A stretch of 59,688 nt of DNA from Candidatus Zixiibacteriota bacterium (GTDB lineage: Bacteria > RBG-13-66-14 > B26-G2 > WVWN01), in contig WVWN01000003.1 in NCBI GenBank assembly GCA_011773985.1, positions 1-59,688 of the forward strand. The letters are read 5' to 3'. Shown one piece after another: positions 57,163 to 59,688 of the stretch. Within the stretch, counting starts at the first letter, position 1, and every line of letters begins with the position of its first letter. The notes beneath the pieces are model-generated. The model was not told where the DNA came from. It worked only from the letters and a program-made list of their open reading frames with translations, and did not search any database. Made by a program: the position numbers and the translations under genes.

Positions 57163-58629
57163 TTAGCAGTTCCGCTTGACGGTGCGACGGAGGGTGCCGT
57201 CGGCGTCGTATATCTCGAGCTCGAGGGGCATCTTGCCGGGGAGGGCGTGCGTCGCGCAGGCCATGCACGGGTCGTACGCGCGGAACGCCATCTCCACCAT
57301 GTTGAGCTTGCCCTCGTCGACGTCGCCGCCCTTGATGACGCCCTTGGCGGCGTTGCGGACGGCGAGGTTGATGCCGGCGTAGTTGTGCGTCGTCGCGACG
57401 ATGAGGTTGACCGCGGTGACGATGCCGTTCTCGTCGGTGTCGTAGTCGTGGATGAGGTGGCCGCGCGCGGCCTCGATGGTCCCGACGCCCCGCGACGGCT
57501 TCTCGGTCGGAATGTTGCGCACGTGCTCGTCGAGGATTTCGTCTTCCTGCATGTACTGGAGCCACAGCTCGGCGCCCTGACACCCCTCAATGATGCGCGC
57601 CCAGTGGTACGCCAGCGACGCGTGCACCGGCTTGCCGCCCAGCGTCTCGTACATCTTCTCGAACTCGGCCTGCGCGAGCGGCGTCTGCATCCCCTCGGAG
57701 GCGTTGAGCCGCCCGAGCGGGCCGCCGCGGTAGATGCCGGACTCCTTGCCCGTAACCCAACCCTGCCAGCCGACGTTCTTCAGGTACGTCACCTTGAGGT
57801 AGGTCCACGGCTCGACGCGCTCCGCGAGGTGCTCGAGGTAGTCGAGGCCTTTGTACTTGGCGAACTCGTCGCCGTCGGGGTCGACGATGCGCGTCCAGCC
57901 GTCGTAGAAGTCGACCTTGTTGGCGTCGTTGACCAGGCCGATGTAATACGTCTGCTGGCCGCCGTATATTTCGGAGAGGACGAGGTCGACGTACTCTTTA
58001 TTTTTTAGGACGACGTCCTCGAATATCTGAAAGGTAAATTTGGAGAACTCGACCGCCTCCTCGGCGTGTTTGCGCATCTCGTCGCGCGTCTCGGCGTCCA
58101 GCGGCCGGCTGATGCCGCCGGGGAGGGCGATGATGGGGTGGGTGCGCTTGCCGCCGAAGTACTTGAGTACGTCGATGGACTTGGCGCGCATTTCGATGAC
58201 CTTGGCGCCGACCTCGAGGCCCACCTTGCCGACGACGCCGAGGATGTTGCGTTCGGCCGGGCTCGCGGTAGGCCCGACGACGAAGTCCGGCGCCGCGAGG
58301 TAGTAGAAGTGCAACAGGTGGTCGTAGAAGTAGTACGAGTTGTATATCATCCGCCGGAGTCTCTCGCCGTTGGGCGGCAGCTCGACCTTGTAGACCGCGT
58401 CACATGCCTTCGCGCCTGCGAAGTGGTGGACGAGCGGTCAAACGCCGCAGATGCGCGGCGTAATCCGCGGGAGCTCCTCCACCGGCCGGCCCACGCAGAA
58501 CTGCTCGAAGCCGCGCAGCTCCGGAATCTGCAGGTACGCCTCGGCGACGTCGCCGCCGTCGTCCAGGAAGATGGCGATCTTGCCGTGCCCTTCGAGGCGA
58601 GAGATGGGGTCGATCTCGATTTTCTTCAT
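57163..58629 (-). CDS. mvhA: [NiFe] hydrogenase large subunit (MvhA-type) with in-frame UGA, probable selenoprotein
   Basis: Read through one TGA (58438-58440), the frame gives a single 488-residue MvhA-type large subunit: [20 protein letters not shown], the L1 motif [17 protein letters not shown], then [42 protein letters not shown] and the L2 motif [15 protein letters not shown]. The TGA stands exactly at the second cysteine of RxCGxC, a bridging ligand of the Ni-Fe site, and there is no frame change on either side. Fourteen bases after the TGA the mRNA can form CTTCGC-AGGC-GCGAAG, a SECIS-like hairpin with G in the loop. I therefore annotate one gene with selenocysteine 64. A simple nonsense mutation or sequencing error is the alternative. 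MvhG is directly upstream. Confidence 0.85.
58401..58440 (-). promoter_or_regulatory. UGA codon with bacterial SECIS-like hairpin
   Basis: TGA at 58440-58438, then 14 bases, then a 6-base-pair stem CTTCGC/GCGAAG (58423-58408) with loop AGGC; an outer CAC/GTG pair extends it. The loop lies 20 bases after the UGA and has G as second base, within what is known for bacterial SECIS elements (16-37 bases). Confidence 0.65.
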
Positions 58630-58694
58630 AACCCTTTCTCCGTGATGAGAATTACGAAAACCATCTATGTCGTATAGCGGCGCGTCGCGTGCCG

Positions 58695-59675
58695 CTATTC
58701 GTCGCCGTCTTTGCGCTCGCCGCGCTGGACGCCGAGCATCGACCTCGCGAGGCCGAAGCGGTAGAAGTAGCCGGCGGGGTCGTCGAGTTTGTCCAAAATT
58801 TTATCGGCCTCCGCTTGCGTGTCCGCGATGACGATGGAGGCGATGGCGGAGGCGAGCTTCGCGCCCATGTCGTTCACGTTGTCGGTGGGGCCGAAGCAGC
58901 CGCGGCAGGCCTGCCCCGCTACGACGCAAGCTGCCTCGCAGCCGTCCCGCGTTGCCGGCCCGCAACACATTATGCCCTGCTCAAGGAGACACTTCTCCGG
59001 GTCGTTCTCGACGAGGTGGATGCGTTTAAATTCGGTAACCTGCTTCTCCTCCGACCGCTCGCGCGGGCACTCGTCGCACACGGCCTTCGTTCCGGCGATG
59101 ACGGTCCCTTTGGGCGGCAGCTCCCCCTTCGCCACCGCCTCCACCGCGGCTACGATCCACTTCACCTGCGGCGGACACCCCGGGAGGTAGTAATCGACGT
59201 CGACGACCTGGTCGAGGGCGTACGCACGGTCCATCGCGCGCGGCAGCGTCAGCTCGCCCTCCGGCGCGTCGTATTTGAGTTGCGGCCGAGTCCCGTCCGG
59301 GTTAACGACCGAGGGGACGGTGTCGTACATCCGGTGCGCGAGTTCCTCCGTCGTCCAGAAGTTGCCCAGCGAGGGGATGCCGCCCATCTGGGCGCAGGCG
59401 CCGAAGGACACCAAGACTTGGCTCTTCCGCCGCATCTGCTTGGCGTGGTGGACGTCGTGGTCGTTGCGGACGGCGCCGTTGAAGAAGCCCACGGTGATGC
59501 CGCCGTCCGGGATGGCCTCCAGGTCCTTATCCTTGAAGTCGAGCGCCGTAGGCCAATAGACGATGTCGGCCAGCTCCGCGACTTTGAGAATTACCTCGTC
59601 GATGTCGACGACGGCTATCTCGCAACCGCCGCAGCTCGCGGAGGGCATGAACGCGAACTTGAATTTCTCAGGCAT
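58695..59675 (-). CDS. mvhG: [NiFe] hydrogenase small subunit (MvhG-type)
   Basis: A 326-residue protein with AAGGAGGAAGTCC before [20 protein letters not shown] holds the proximal-cluster Cxx[18 protein letters not shown] and [14 protein letters not shown] the other proximal cysteines, and [32 protein letters not shown] and [15 protein letters not shown] the medial and distal cluster ligands. This is the F420-non-reducing hydrogenase (group 3c) pattern. It has no twin-arginine signal, so the enzyme is cytosolic. An mvhD-type gene and electron-bifurcating partners would be expected just outside the right edge. Confidence 0.92.
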   Translation of the reverse strand: MPEKFKFAFMPSASCGGCEIAVVDIDEVILKVAELADIVYWPTALDFKDKDLEAIPDGGITVGFFNGAVRNDHDVHHAKQMRRKSQVLVSFGACAQMGGIPSLGNFWTTEELAHRMYDTVPSVVNPDGTRPQLKYDAPEGELTLPRAMDRAYALDQVVDVDYYLPGCPPQVKWIVAAVEAVAKGELPPKGTVIAGTKAVCDECPRERSEEKQVTEFKRIHLVENDPEKCLLEQGIMCCGPATRDGCEAACVVAGQACRGCFGPTDNVNDMGAKLASAIASIVIADTQAEADKILDKLDDPAGYFYRFGLARSMLGVQRGERKDGDE

Positions 59676-59688
59676 GGACTTCCTCCTT

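Noticed and set aside
58438-58629. Separate 63-residue hydrogenase fragment gene
   Set aside because: It is the N-terminal part of the large subunit up to the in-frame TGA; treating it as a separate gene would split one protein.

Overview
The window is a GC-rich bacterial chromosome segment of about 60 kb, coded mostly on the minus strand in short, tightly packed operons. Gene content suggests an uncultured anaerobe from a poorly sampled candidate phylum. It has bacterial machinery (TatC, GuaA, MnmA, DusB, FolC, lipoproteins, a type II secretion-like pseudopilin domain). Beside it are genes most familiar from archaea or thermophiles: the class V fructose-bisphosphate aldolase/phosphatase, a TrmB regulator, an XPB-type helicase, an archaeal-type dUTPase and an Mvh-type [NiFe] hydrogenase. 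I cannot name the phylum from sequence alone; Coatesbacteria-like lineages are only a guess. UGA is an ordinary stop in most genes here.

Left part (1-22.9 kb): a truncated secreted protein, a DUF2723 membrane protein, a secreted glycosidase-like protein and two tandem paralogous secreted proteins; a TrmB gene with a clear promoter and operator, flanked by duplicated 3' ends of the fbp gene; an STT3-like membrane protein; a MerR / zinc-ribbon / NifX-like operon; an XPB helicase with a beta-barrel lipoprotein; and larB-larC with dus and an orphan HEPN protein.

Middle part (23.2-32.3 kb): a tandem array of roughly 2-kb units. Each unit has a 3' remnant of a C25-type (gingipain-like) peptidase, a ~245-residue secreted protein with SYPTPG and GSVVSSF motifs, and a ~320-residue secreted NHL-repeat protein. 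Twelve secreted-protein genes in the window, one of them frameshifted, end in nearly the same 13 residues (consensus [AVEN]PxS[LVF]G[RK][VI][KN][AG]L[FY]x at the very C-terminus). In the array this tail usually runs straight into a palindromic repeat that overlaps the stop codon. This is the best candidate in the window for an undescribed system: a C-terminal targeting or processing tag on an expanding set of surface or secreted beta-propellers.

Right part (32.3-59.7 kb): an AT-rich gene of unknown function, an ECF-type membrane component, a methyltransferase, an MFS transporter, a propeller protein and M23 peptidase pair, folE2, guaA, mnmA-larE (completing larB/C/E for the nickel-pincer cofactor), a four-gene TPR operon, dut-folC-tatC, a SAP-SWIM-PD-(D/E)xK nuclease-like protein and tRNA-Val(CAC). 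Last come a group D-like [FeFe] hydrogenase signalling operon and the small and large subunits of an Mvh-type [NiFe] hydrogenase. The large subunit has an in-frame TGA exactly at the second cysteine of the conserved RICGxC motif, followed at the right distance by a SECIS-like hairpin, so it is probably a selenoprotein with selenocysteine at an unusual position.
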